From positions 496,001 through 560,000 of the forward strand of contig JAUIRK010000884.1 in assembly GCA_030549495.1 (NCBI GenBank): a stretch of DNA of 64,000 nucleotides. Reading direction: 5' to 3'. Under the pieces are notes generated by a model. It had not been told where the DNA came from and did not search any database. It saw only the letters and a program-made list of their open reading frames with translations. The position numbers were made by a program, and so were the translations under genes. How positions within the stretch are numbered: position 1 is the first letter of the stretch; the number at the start of each line of letters is the position of its first letter. This DNA comes from Nectonema munidae (lineage: Eukaryota; Nematomorpha; Nectonematoida; Nectonematidae). This document shows positions 1 to 12,269 of the stretch, piece after piece.

Positions 1-2090
1 TTTTTAAAATATGTTTTCAAAACTTTAAACTTTTTAATTATCAAATAATTAAAAATTTATTGCATTCGAATATAGCTCTCCTTTGTTTTTACTAAATTGC
101 CAGCGCAAACATAATTAAAATGTTTCACCTTGAAAATATATTTAAAAATTTGCAATATTAAAAATGTTCTTTTATTTTACCACAATAAATGACATGGTAT
201 AATAAAGCAAAACAATTGATTAGTGCTGCAAATGTCTCAGTTCTGAAAATGTTCTACAACGAAATGAATGAAAACATACGTAATTCACACTTCTATTGAT
301 TTTCCATAAAGACATGGTATTCAAAGCATCTGAAATATATTGCAACATGTTTGACTCCAATTTACAGATAGCATTGAAAATTTTGTTCAGAATAATTGAA
401 GCTTGAATTAACCAAATGTCATGCATGTAAATTGACATCAACACACGCACAAATTACTTCGATTTAACCTAAACTTCCGCCTATCAGATTGGGAATTTCT
501 GTAATATGGACAGACATGGGTAGAGTAGACATAATCAAACACCTATAAACACAGATAAATGTTGTATCTATGATCGATTGAATACGTCCTTTTAAAAAGT
601 TATATGCCAAAATACCCTATTTGATACGAAACATAATTTGAAAGGGATACTAAAAACTTGTTCTCAAAAATCGCTAGTGGTTTAAAAAGAAATTATAAAA
701 TTATAAAGCATAATTAAAGAATAGTGTTATCTTTGAACAAAAAATATGAGAAGAAAGAGTTAACTTTATCTTCTTTGAGAGCTAATTAAATTAATTGTTG
801 AAGTTTTTTTAAATAAGACAATATTTTTTAGGAATTATAGCGAGGGAAATTAAAGAGCATTATAAAAATAGGAATAAGCATAAACATTAAAAAATACCAG
901 ATAAATGTTGTGAATAGGTTTTCATCTTATTTTGCAAAAAAAATTTGTTAGCGTTGAAGTATTTTTTATTTAGTGTAAGTTATTTTTTTATTAATCAAAT
1001 TTGAAGACAATGCCGTATAAATAAGAACATATGGGAAAATATATATCTCTTCAGGCAACAGACAAGGGAAAGATTAATTCCAATGAATAGCAAGTTTTGG
1101 TCCAAATATCGCGCGTTTTCAAAAGATAATACTTTAAAATAATAATTTTTTATGTCAATTTTTTTACAAATAAAGTCAACTTTTTGAGATCGTTGGGTAT
1201 ATTTTTGAAGGATTTATAGGTCAACTTTTGTTGGCCCTGTTGGTGAGATTTGATAGACAGCATAGGATCAGCAGCAAATTCCTTTTCTTTAGAGTCTATT
1301 TCCCAGATACTGGCAGTCTCTCCCACGCTTTCAATTTTGAGTCATCTCCTACGAAGATCAACACAAACCTCTCTATATTTCCTTTAGGCCTATTTTTTGG
1401 TTCATGGATTATGAGCAACACTGTGCTTGAAATATAGAGAGAGTTTAAAGATTATAATTTCAATACACTCCCGTATTATAATACTGAGATCAGAGCAGAA
1501 GCCAAAATGAACTAACCAGCTATTCTACTAAATTAAATATAAATACTAAGTAAGCAAATGCTTATCTAAGAACTCACTACAAAACCAGTCAAATGTAACA
1601 AACTGATTTTATATATTTTGCATCATCAGTAAAAGGTTTAGTCCAGTGCTTTCCAAACTTTTATAACTTGTTACCCAATTTAACACATCCCAATAATCGT
1701 GTTACACCTTTCAAAAAATGTTGTCAACATAGATATACTACACTTGACTACCTCTAACCAGAAATCACTCATTAGGACCTTCGTTAATCCGCCACTTTGA
1801 TCATCTCGGAAATCTTTAATTTAGTAAAATTATTGAATGATTTTATTCAATTAACAACTGAGCTTCTTGTAGGTTTACAAAATAAAAGTCTTATAAATGA
1901 TGATGAGTCTTTATATCTTGTAAAAAAAATCATTAGAGAAAGAAATAGAGAAAAATGCTCAAAAATTGTCTGACATCTGACATTAGTCAAGTTAATACTG
2001 AAAGAAATTGAGTAAGTAAAGTGTGCTTTTTTTATTAAAACTCGGGTAAGCCTGTTTGTCTCTCGCTTCGCTCGAGACGTAGGATTCTAT
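1..2090. other. Noncoding AT-rich stretch
   Basis: No reading frame here resembles a known protein; the short open frames are what random AT-rich sequence gives. The one recognisable element is at 1644-1662, where CAGTGCTTTCCAAACTTTT looks like the end of a hAT-superfamily element (many hAT ends read CAGTGNTTCCCAAAC). I found no matching inverted end downstream and no target duplication, so it is at best a solo end. If the islet gene extends this far, the stretch is intron or 3' flank. Confidence 0.5.
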
Positions 2091-2097
2091 GTCCTTC

Positions 2098-2240
2098 TGA
2101 TTCTAGGTCTAGTTAAAGATCATTGGTAGAGTGATTCTAGGTCCTATTAAAGATCATTGATACTGTGATTCTAGGTCCTGTTAAAGATCATTGGAACCCC
2201 CGTGATTCTAGGTCCTAATAACGATAATTGATACCCTTAA
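2098..2240. repeat. 34-bp tandem repeat, about 4 copies
   Basis: The unit begins TGATTCTAGGTC and contains TTAAAGATCATTG. Copies start at 2098, 2132, 2166 and 2203, giving spacings of 34, 34 and 37 bases; the last copies decay, and loose GATCATTG motifs continue to about 2310. A GC-richer imperfect inverted repeat (GTCTC...GAGAC, 2058-2078) lies just before the array. This is a minisatellite with no sign of coding. Confidence 0.85.
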
Positions 2241-2339
2241 TATTCATTAAATCATTCGCAAAGATCATTAGTACCAATAAAGATCATTGGAACACCTAAT
2301 AATAATCATTGATATCGCCCGCAAAGAAATCTCCGTTTT

Positions 2340-3420
2340 AACAAAATAATTTTTTTCTTTTCTAAACTATGCAAAATAATTAAATAAACATTGAAATTAT
2401 TTAATAGGATGATGAGAGGATTCTAAAAATGTATAATACTTGTATATTTGTTGTGTATATGTGAAGTCATAATTTTTGAGTACGTTGAAAAGGCCTGAAA
2501 AATCAAAAATTAAAAAAATAAAAATTTAAAAGGTAATCTGATAGGGTTTGATACGCTGATTCCAAATATATTATTTATTTGAAATGAATCGAATGATTTT
2601 TTTTGAGGTCAAATTAGGAATTTTTGTCATTTTTTCAAGTTCAAAGGCTAAAAAAAATATTTAAAAAAATAATAATTTAAAATATTTATACATTTTCATA
2701 ATCAGTATATAATTTCCTTTAAAATGAGATGTTAAAATCGAAAATTGGATAAGTTTGAAATTTTTAGAAAATTTTGTAGAGAAAATTTTCCAAAAAAAAA
2801 AAATCACATTTTTTCACCGTAGTATGTTTAAATAGCCGGTATATTTTATAAATGTGCAAAAAAAAATGAAAAAAAAAATTTCATTCTTCATTTAACACGG
2901 TAAAATATAGTAAAAATCGCAAAATTGTGCATATTATTCAAGGGCTTATAAAAAAATTTTTTGAATTTTTTAAAAATCAAAAATAATTTAAAAATGTAGG
3001 TAAACGGATGCTTTTTAAGATAGGCATGGTAAAAAAAAGTATAAAAAAATTTCTCGCATAAAGTTTTCTTTAAAAGTAAAAAATTTAAAAATTTTAATAC
3101 AAAATTTTTTAAAAAATTGTTAAAATCAAAAAAAATATATCAAAAATAAATATTTTTTAAAATTCTAAAATTTTAAATAAGATCCTGTAAAAATTGGGAA
3201 AAAAATTTAATTTTGACTTAAAAAAATTGGGTTAAAAATGTCAACTTTTTGAAAATTCAAACCTTTTTTATAAAAAATTTATTTTTTTTTCGATTTTTTT
3301 TTCACAAACACATTTACTTATAAAACTACTTTAACTCACTTGAAATTTTTTTCGAAATTATTCAATTATCTCGCGTAAATTGAAAATGGGATAAAATTTT
3401 GAGTTCGGGTACGGGTCAAT
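2340..3420. other. Homopolymer-rich A/T tract, noncoding
   Basis: Composed almost entirely of runs of A and T of 4-10 bases with scattered AAAATTT motifs. No frame stays open for a meaningful distance and no repeat unit or element end is visible. Confidence 0.6.
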
Positions 3421-5790
3421 GAATTCACTCTCAGGTCATTTCACTTGTACCACGTGATAGCGCTACCGAAATGAGGCAGGTTAACATTTTATGGCTTGCC
3501 AAAATCTTTTTTAATCTAATAGTAATTTGAGTTTGAATGGAAAAAGTAAAAAAAATGGGTTCACAAAATCGTGAAATTCCGAGTTAGTTATAGTCGACTG
3601 TATATGACTAACTGAAAACATTAGAGATATTTTATATGTATTGTATTTGAACATTGTTACAGTTTAGTTTACAACATTACATACTAAAACTATTTCGAGA
3701 TTAATTCTAACGCCACGTACCGCACTGTTTTCATGGAAACACTGGTTTGTTTAGTCAGTATATTTTTAGCTGGTGAAGGTAGTGGGAAGTAAAATAAAAA
3801 ATATTTTATTCAAATTTTGAAAGCTGCATGATATTGATAATAATACATACACCATATTGAGAATTATTATCGAGGTGAATGTGACATGGTGGTGGCGTTA
3901 TAAGTTATTTTTAAGTGGGAAATGAGATTTTGAAGAAATGACACAATCGTATGAAAATCGAGACGAAGAAACTCCAAGGCTTGCGCTCTCCAATTCGTGG
4001 TTGTAGTGCTGCTGAGTCTGTTGTGGGTGTGGGTGTTCGCACGAAGACAAGCTCTGAAGCGAGAATAGTAAAAAGGATAAACAAGGGAGTAATTTGGATT
4101 GGAGAATGATCGATGAGCTTTATGATCGATTATATTATTATTGGCTCAATGATGCGAGAGAGGAAAAAGTAGTTGGAGGTAAATGCGACATATGTAAGGG
4201 AAGAGAGAGAGGCACGCGCGCCTAAGCATTTAAGAAAACACACAAACTGTCTTTGTTTTCGAAGGAGGTGCAAAGAGGGAGATTGTTTGAGCTGCTGCTG
4301 CTGCTGCCTGCGTCCTTTCTACCTGTGCGCTGCGTCCTATCTCGCGCAGCGTGCTGATGAAGTGCTGTGATAAGGCCATGCCATGGTGCTCATGTTTGTA
4401 AACAAAAAGGTGCTTCTTCATATAAAGAGCAGATGGCAAAAGACACAAATATACTCTTCTCTATTCCCTTTGTATACTGGAGTGAGGAGACAAGAAGAGT
4501 AGTAACTACTACTTTACATTTTTGTACAGATAAGAGAAATACAATTTGTATTGAGATTACTAATTACTTTAATTTACACTACTAAATTTTATACAAATAA
4601 TACTTAATCTTTATATATTTCTCTAAATCCCAAAACGATTCTCTAACTCTATTAACTTCTATTAACGTTAATAGATTCTCTATTAACGACGTCTAATAAT
4701 AACAAAAGGTGTCGATGGATGACTTGATTCAAATTTAGATGAAAATGAAATCTCCTTCAAAATAATTTTGAAGCAAATCTTTGCATAAATTCACTACATA
4801 CCAAATATATTTGAAATGGCAAATTTGGTTAAAGAGGTATGCAAAAATTGACCCTAAAATTTGATTGGTATATGATTTTTAACTTTCCTAAATTTTGTTA
4901 GTAGTCTGACACAAACACGAGCTCCAAGAGTTCTCTCATACCAATTTGGAGAGGGATAACTTTTACGTCCATCAACTCTTTTTACAAATTTATTGTAACT
5001 TTATATCCAATATTTCAATGACATTCCATGCATTTATGTACAGCCGTAATATTTTTTAATTTGCTTGCCCCATCAATGCAAGGGAAGACAGGCGAGCTGT
5101 TACTTTCAATAAAAAAAGGAATTACTAAGGTCTTCTGCAGAAGCAAAAATACAACACCAATTGCCCTAAACTTTGTGCAAGTTCATTTGGTACAAGACGA
5201 ATTTTAGTATAACTCCAACTTTCTTTCGAGCACGGAAAATTTTTATATTATTTAAGCTAAAAGTGTTTCTAAGTCGATTTTTTTCTAACGCCAACTTATT
5301 TTCCATCTCCAACACTCCAATTTCGAGAAAGTTTTAATACAAAGTCCAACTGATCACAATGTAACACGAATTTTGTTACTAAAAATTCAGATTAATATTT
5401 TTAGTATTTTTTAATATTTTTCATATTTTAAAAATTTTCGAACACGTCCCATTTTTTTGAAAATCAGATTTTATTTATTTAATAATAATTAAGATGTAAA
5501 ATGAAGTTTGTTTCAAAATTATTACTAAATAATTCTATCATACCTTTTTTGTTTGATTTTTTAAATAAAATTAATTTAATTAATTTCAGAAAATGATTTA
5601 TCAGATATTTCAATGAATTATATATTTTAGATTTTTTAAATAATATTTTCAAATAGACGTGTTTGTTTAATCCAGATTGTTTTTGTTATGTATGTGGAAA
5701 GTAGACTCTTAAAATACAGCGAAGAATTATAACTTCAAATATTAAAACTGCTCATAAACATTATTTTGGTTGTAAGTTAGGTGATCAAGA
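3421..5790. other. Noncoding stretch with a GC-richer patch and CTG run
   Basis: The segment 3950-4450 is clearly richer in G+C than its surroundings, with GA-rich strings and ACGCGCGCC. Overlapping open frames of 60-75 codons on both strands are a by-product of that composition; none resembles a known protein. It could be an untranslated exon or regulatory island, but nothing here decides that. The rest is AT-rich and featureless. Confidence 0.45.
4291..4307. repeat. Short GCT/CTG trinucleotide run
   Basis: Five to six uninterrupted GCT units inside the GC-richer patch. It would read as poly-Leu or poly-Ala on plus, or poly-Ala, poly-Ser or poly-Gln on minus, but no supported gene spans it. 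Confidence 0.8.
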
Positions 5791-7229
5791 TAAGACTTTG
5801 GCGCCACATTTTTGCTGTGTACAATGTAACGCGATGTTATTGGCATGGATGCAGGGCAAGAGAAAAGCAACGCCTTTTCATACCCCGATGATTTGGCGAG
5901 AACCTAAAAACCATTTTGACGACTGCTACTTTTGCTTTACTAATATTTCTGGCTTTTCAAAAAAGAACAAATCAAAAATTGTGTATCCAATTTGCGAATC
6001 AGCAAATTTCGCTGAATCTCCAAAAGTTCTTCCAAACGAAAAAGTTTACACAGAAAGTGAGCGCGATGAAATTTATTTTCCTGAAGTAGGAGCACCACGT
6101 GTGCTTTCACATCGCAATTGAATGAATTGAATAGTACGTGATTTAATTTTAACAAAAGAAAAAGCAGAACTACTGGGATCGAGATTGAAACAATGAAATT
6201 TACTTCTCCCAAACACAAAAATTCCCAAATTTCGCTATCGTCGCTTAGAATTCTCAAAGTTTTATTTACAAAAAGAAAGCTGCTGTTATTGCAACGATGT
6301 TATTGGTTTGATGGAAAAAATGGATCATTCGAAAAATGGAGACTTTTCATAGATTCCAACAAAGCTAGTCTCAAAGGAATTTTATTGCATAATGAAAAAA
6401 TTTAACCTTCAATACATTTGGTACATGCTACTGTTCTTGATGAAACTTATGAAAACATGAAAACTATGTTGAATATTTTAAATGATAACAACCATAGATG
6501 GAGTATTAGTGGAGATCTTAAAGTTGTTTCTTTGTTACTTGGATTACAACTAGGTTTGTGTGTCTGTTTAATAGCAGGGAAGATCATAGTCATTATTAAA
6601 AAATAAATTGGCCCCCAAGAAAGGAATTTGTTGTTGGAAAACACAATGTATGTCATCCACCACTTGTTCAATTTGATAAAATTCTTCTTCCAGCTCTTCA
6701 TATAAAACTGGGTTTGATGGAAAATTTTGTAAAAGGACTGCATCATCAAGGAAGTGGTTTTTAGTATTTACAAAGCAAATTGAACTAATCAATAACTGAG
6801 GCTAAATCGAAGGCATGAATTTTTACTGGACCTCAAATTCAAAGTTTGCTAAAACATGGTATGTTCCTTTCAGCACTAAATGAAGATGAATTGAAGCATG
6901 GAATGCTTTTGTAGATCTTGTAAAGAATTTTCTTGGAAACAATAAAGCCACTGATTATGAAGAAATTATAATAAACTTGGTGAAGTGTTTTAAAAATGCA
7001 TTTTTTACATTCTTATTTCGATGTTTTCCCTCAAAATCTTGGTGCTGTCAGTGACGAGCATGGTAAGCATTTCCATCAAGAAATTGCTACCATGGAAAAG
7101 AGATATCAAGGTAAATTTAATCCAAATATGATAGGAGATTATTGTTGGTTTCTACGAAGAGACATTAAGAATTCTTGTAAAAGGATGAAGAGAAATAAAC
7201 AAAAAGAGACAATGTCCAATAATAATTAA
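5790..7229 (+). pseudogene. Broken copy of a dispersed protein family of unknown function
   Basis: Two conserved-looking blocks lie in order on the plus strand. The first (about 5870-6000) contains PMIWREPKNH followed by DCYFCF and SGFSKKNKS. The second (about 6600-7200) contains VCHPPLVQFDKILLPALHIK, FTGPQIQSLLK, and a C-terminal segment with HSYFDVFPQNLGAVSDEHG and MEKRYQGKFNPNMIGDYCW. I recall this combination from predicted proteins repeated in many copies in crustacean, insect and Hydra genomes; I do not know its function and cannot assign a transposon class. This copy does not read through and is a relic. Confidence 0.6.
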
Positions 7230-7639
7230 CACATACTTTTTTTCTTACAACAATATTAGGAGCTTGGCAAAACTCCGGAGGCCTTTTAGATGACTCTGTG
7301 CTGCGCCAAGATACTTATATTTAAATGTAAGGTTTTAAATTGGCAAATTTAGTAAACTTCTCGTTATTGATGGTATATGTTCATTTTCCATGTACAAAAA
7401 TATGGTGTTCAAATTTCAAGACATTTCAATGAATATTTCTTATAGCACCTGATGGATAAAATCCACACTTTTGGTATATATGTGTCTATATATATTAAAT
7501 AATTCTATCAGAATAAATTAATTTAAAAAAAAATAGGCCAAGGTGACTCACAGTAAATTGAATTTTCGATTGGTAAAAATTCTAACAAAAAAAATTTATA
7601 ACTTTTTCTGTAAAGTGTCTCGATCAAAGTGGTCAACCC

Positions 7640-7670
<31 letters not shown>

Positions 7671-10600
7671 TGGAGAAAGCATAATTGATGTGTCGATGAA
7701 CGGATGTTATTAGGATTTGTTAATACGAAATTTAAGAGCAAAACTGAATTTGCCCTTGTGACAGCTGTAAAGTTTTATTTTTATTCCATTTGTCAAAAAA
7801 TATTTCTTGTTGTTTGCCTTATTCTGAATTACAGCAACCAAAATAACTTTTACCTTTTCATTGATTTTTATATATATTTTATTTTTCATATAAAAAGCGT
7901 CCGTATCATATTTGAAGCGCTGGTCATTTAACGATACATTCTTGGAAATATAAAAATTATCGAAAATTCCATTTATAAAACAATATATTATTTTTATTTG
8001 AAAAAGATCAAAAATAATGATGAATGACATGAATATATATATATATATACCTAGGATACATATGCCGGGTCAAAGTAACCTCAATCATCGATAAATTCAA
8101 AAGAAATGCTTTTTTCAGTGAAATACTTCAAGTATTCCTTAAATTATAGGTTTTGGATCGATGATAGTGAAGCATTTCAATTAAAAATTAAAATTTGGCA
8201 AATACCTAATTTAGTAATGGTGTTTTTAAAAATTTTTGGGGTCATTTTTACCGCAGTGACGTTGATTTATTTTTAATTATATTAAATGTCCATAAAATTT
8301 TTCCATCATCGAAAAACTTTTAAGCTTCATCATAACAAAAATAAAATGATACTTCTTTATTATTTCAATTACAGTCTCATCTATAGTAATATAAGTATAG
8401 AATCATGTTTGTTTCCTGGTTTTGTTTTAAAATTCAATTGCGTCTTCATCTAATGATAAAAACAATGAAGCAAAATTATATGACAGTGTTCTTATTTTTG
8501 TTTTAACTTGAAACACGACATAAAAATAGACAAATAATTTGACCGTTTGTTGATATCTCTAATTTTTGTTCTTGTTAATTGGCTGAGTATAAATTGATGT
8601 TATAAATAGAGAAAAATTTCCTGGAAACAATATTTTAATTCTATTTTAATCACAAATTCTTTATCTTATAATGTTCAAAGCTCATTTGCCAAGATCACAA
8701 ATTTTTATTAGAATGATTGTATTGTATAAATGTTTTTTAAAAATCCATAGACATTTTCTTGTTTACAAAATAGCTCGAAATACGCAAATACTTTCTTTGC
8801 TGTCAAAATGACCTCAAATATTTAAAACTTATTTATTTTGTGAGATGTACCGACGGATATGTAAAAAAGCTAGGTCATTTTTTTAAAAACTGGATGCTGT
8901 TTCAAAATTAGTACTGTCGGTTAACTTGTGAAATTGCGGGTGTTTCCAAATAAATTCTTAAAAAATCCTATAATTTATAAGATATATTAAATCTTTGCAT
9001 CAAGTCACAACTGTACCTGAAAATGCAAAATAATAAGGGGCGAATGTTTGTGTTAGTGTAAGTTTTGCCACATTTTGATTAAAGCACTTCCAATAGAGCT
9101 CTCGTAAAATTCAAGTGAGATTTGGAGCAACCATAAACATTTTCCATGCTTGAGAAACCTCACATGGGAGCTCCAATCGGAATTTTATATTGAAAATGTT
9201 TTGATGCATCTGATTGCATGAAAAATTCTTGACTGAACCTTCTTGCTACCCTAAACGAAGCTTCATCATTCGTTAATATTGACAACGTCAATTTACTGTC
9301 AAATCATTGGCAGATATCAATTCCTCCACTTAAAAAGTTTTTTCTTTACTCAATAGTGAATATTTTTGTTTGGTTTTGTCTAATCGTTACAGTCATTTTT
9401 CTTGTCGAGTTCAGAATTTTTGAAGTAAATCATAAGAAGGAAAAAAGTATTCATCGAACTAAAATTTGTTGCGCCAAGCTAAACCATTGGTAATAATTAG
9501 TGTCTTCTAGAAATATTCTTTTGAGTCTGTTAACTAAAACCTATTATAAATTTAAACACTAATTTTTTATGAAAACTAAAATTTTAAAAACTAAATGAAG
9601 CCTAAGAAATGCTATTTATTGAAAAAAAAATTGAGTCTCAAAAGCAAAAGGTCAAAAGAAAGTGAAGTGATGTGCTCGATCCTCTACTTTCCAGGCAATT
9701 CCAAATATTAATTATTGATTAGAAACTTTTTAATCTTATTTATGCCTTGAAGTTATAAGATAACAAAATGCATTAGATCACACAGATCAATCAAAGCGTC
9801 TCAACCAAGTCATCCTTAGAAGGTCTCTCTTGGTTTCTTTCTCTGCACATGTGCGTGTGTATTTTCCTTTACAAAAGTTTAAAATTGATTGGGAAATTTC
9901 ACACTTTTTATGTTATACAGAGTGTTTTAAAAAAATTAGTAAAAAAAAAGTTTTTAATTTTGTTAAATGTCAAAAATTTCAACATAAACTAGAAAGAATG
10001 TTTATAAAATGATACATTTTTCATTTTATAACTAATTTTTCTATAAACACTTGTATATACAATTTTGAAATAAGCTAATTTTAATGATATCATATAGTAA
10101 AAATTTGAATTGTTGATATTTAGTAGAATCATATAAGAATTACTATGAATCATATATGAATTATAATTATTGCTCACAAATGCTATGCAAAACAAGCGAT
10201 TATCACTGGTCACAAGGGTAAATGCATATTAGATAGCTCCTAAGATAACAAGCTTTGTTAATAAAAATTAACCTGAAAGGACGATTTGGGTGAAATCTTT
10301 TATTCATCAAACAACATACTTATGCTATTTATAACCATCTCTCCAATACCTCCAGGAACCCATATCGCCATATTCTAATCTCCTCAATGATTGACATCCG
10401 TCAACCCAATTTTAAGGGGGTGCTGGTGTCTCAATTATTTTACCAGGCAGAGATGTCTATTTAACCTTGTGTTTATTTATTGCTAGATTGTTTGCCTATT
10501 TTTTTAGAAGATTTTGTAACGTATATAACTTCGGGAGGTTACCAAATTTTGCTGACATCATCATTTTTAAACGATGTTTCTTATTTTCAAAAAATTTTCG

Positions 10601-11121
10601 TTCTTTGATTTCATTGAATATAACGAACTGTTTACTACGGTTTTCTTTTATTTTAGAGTAGAAAGAAGACTACGGCTTACAAAAAATGAGCAAAAATTCT
10701 GTAAATCGAAATACATAGGAATTGCAAATTTTGGAGTGGTTTGTCAGGATGTAAAAGGTTTTGGGTTAATTAACACCCTTATTGATAACAAATAACCTAC
10801 GATAAAGTAAGATTTTTCCTGACCTTATTAAAATGTGTAAGCAGTTTTAATTTTCTGGTTTCTGCCTTTTTTTCCATTCTCTTTTGTGTAATAACTTTTA
10901 ATAGTAAACTTTGAGGAGTTTTTTAGATAAGATTTTCTCTACATAACAAGCTTCTTACTAATTAGTTTAGTAAGTAAGGTAGCACGGAACAGGCACACAC
11001 AGTGATGGACTAAGCAGGTGCCGCTAATAACGTGATTATCCAATCCACTTCAAACCCCTGCCTCGCTAAGCAGTTGTGCTTGGAAAATTAATAAGGTTGG
11101 CTAGAGAAGTAGAGAGCATAC
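7230..11121. other. Noncoding; probable islet intron or 3' flank
   Basis: This is immediately downstream, on the minus strand, of the splice donor that ends the homeodomain exon, so its right part should be islet intron. I looked on the minus strand for the conserved Islet C-terminal block (a PPWKAL-like motif) and did not find it. Apart from the AT microsatellites, no element ends or protein similarity were seen. Confidence 0.5.
7641..7670. repeat. AT dinucleotide microsatellite
   Basis: About fifteen AT units, with one C near the left end. A second, shorter AT run lies at about 8033-8049. Confidence 0.9.
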
Positions 11122-11405
11122 CACGTTCTGCAGAGAAACCATTTGCTGGAGCAGGATTTCGCGTTTCTTGTCCTTGCATCTTTTGTTCTGGAACCAAACT
11201 CTGATGACGCGTGGACTGAGGCCTGTCACCTCGACTAGCTGTTCCTTGAGCAGGGCGTCAGGTCGTGGGTTGGAGGCGTAGTAGGTGCGCAGTGTGTGCA
11301 GTTGCTTCTCGTTCAGGACGGTTCTGACGCGCGTGGATTTGTCGTTGCACGCCGATCTCGCTCGCACGCCCTCGCAGCCCAATTTCGCAGCGCCCTCCAC
11401 CAAGT
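11122..11405 (-). CDS. isl: Islet-class LIM-homeobox gene: homeodomain exon
   Basis: Encodes the complete homeodomain of an Islet (vertebrate ISL1/2, Drosophila tailup) transcription factor, a nuclear DNA-binding regulator of motor-neuron and cardiac/mesodermal identity. The exon starts after ...TTTTTAG with the last two bases of a codon, gives about 23 linker residues, then the homeodomain from [17 protein letters not shown] (about 11336) through helix 3, [18 protein letters not shown]. From memory of the family, only a few positions differ from vertebrate ISL1 ([19 protein letters not shown]). A donor GTATGC follows at 11121 after a whole codon. The frame has no ATG and must be entered by splicing from the right; the TTG near its start is Leu, not a start. 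LIM exons lie upstream in the expected order. Confidence 0.95.
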
Positions 11406-12123
11406 CTAAAAACGCGCAAAGTCACGTTCTGTCCAGTCGCAGTTCCCTTTGATAGAAGACACAATCGCTAGGCAGTGGTGCCTGCCGCCTGCCTCTACAA
11501 CACACACTTTTGTTTCTAAGCTTTTCGAAGTGATATACTTTACCGTTCCTTCTGCTTCTCATCTGTATTCAGTTTATTTGAAGTGTATTATCATTATTTT
11601 TTCTTTTTTATTAAAATAGATTCCTTCATTTTTAAAGCGTATGAAAATACTTTAAAATTACAAAAGTAATATAAAACCTGGAGATATTTTGATATTTATT
11701 AGATCCCAGCATGAGTCTAAATTGATTTCAAAGAATTTAGCCTATTTTTCAAGTGAATTTTAGTTACTTAATTTAGTTACGTTTGAAACCATTAAAATCG
11801 TAAAACGAATGTAAGCAAAAAATTAGTAAAAATATCTTTGAATGAGTCTTTCACGAGAAATAAATATGTGATACTAAATGGAAGAGAGAAGTTATAACTT
11901 AGGCAAGTTTTACAAAGACTACATAATCATATTGATTTAATAAGGCTGGTGAAATGAAATAATGCATTAGCATGTCAATTTGCAAAGAACGACAAGAAAG
12001 TGGGGGGTTGTGCGAGTGTAAGCTCTTTTCACTTTAATGCATTTGTTATTGTTGTGTCAGAGCTAAAAGCTTTTCCAAGACTAACTCAATTACGAGTATC
12101 ATTCATGTTTCACACACGCTTAC
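11406..12123 (-). other. Islet intron between linker and homeodomain exons
   Basis: 718 bases bounded on the minus strand by GTAAGC at 12123 and TTTTTAG at 11406. Splicing here joins a one-base codon remainder (C) to a two-base remainder (AC), giving a His codon, so the phases agree. No element was recognised inside. Confidence 0.6.
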
Positions 12124-12269
12124 GTTGTCTTAGCGCATCCACATCTCTAGCCCACGCTCCAGGCACTTCTTCAGCACGCAGTGGTGCTGATGGTGGTGAT
12201 GAGTGCTTTGTGCACACGACGCCAAGATGATGAGTGCCATCAAGACGCGTGGGCATCACAGAACCAACC
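12124..12269 (-). CDS. isl: Probable islet exon: end of LIM2 plus linker
   Basis: After an acceptor ...GCATTAG the first codons read GWFCDAH. Joined to the LIM2 exon, which ends in phase 0, this supplies the missing last zinc ligands (C-x2-H), 16 residues after the sixth LIM2 cysteine, the usual spacing. The exon ends at a strong donor, GTAAGC (12123), whose phase suits the homeodomain exon only in the frame reading LDGTHHLGVVCTKHSS. These two frames differ by one base, and the LIM2 frame meets a TGA at 12242-12240. So either there is a single-base sequence or assembly error, a more complex exon structure, or an alternative short product. The linker is Ala/Ser/Pro-rich and not conserved. The ligand match is seen in the sequence; the exon call is inference. 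Confidence 0.5.

Noticed and set aside
1644-2000. hAT-like end CAGTGCTTTCCAAACTTTT
   Set aside because: No inverted partner or coding similarity downstream; kept only as a remark.
11101-11403. Start codon at 11403 for the homeodomain frame
   Set aside because: The codon is TTG preceded by a polypyrimidine AG acceptor; the frame is an internal exon.
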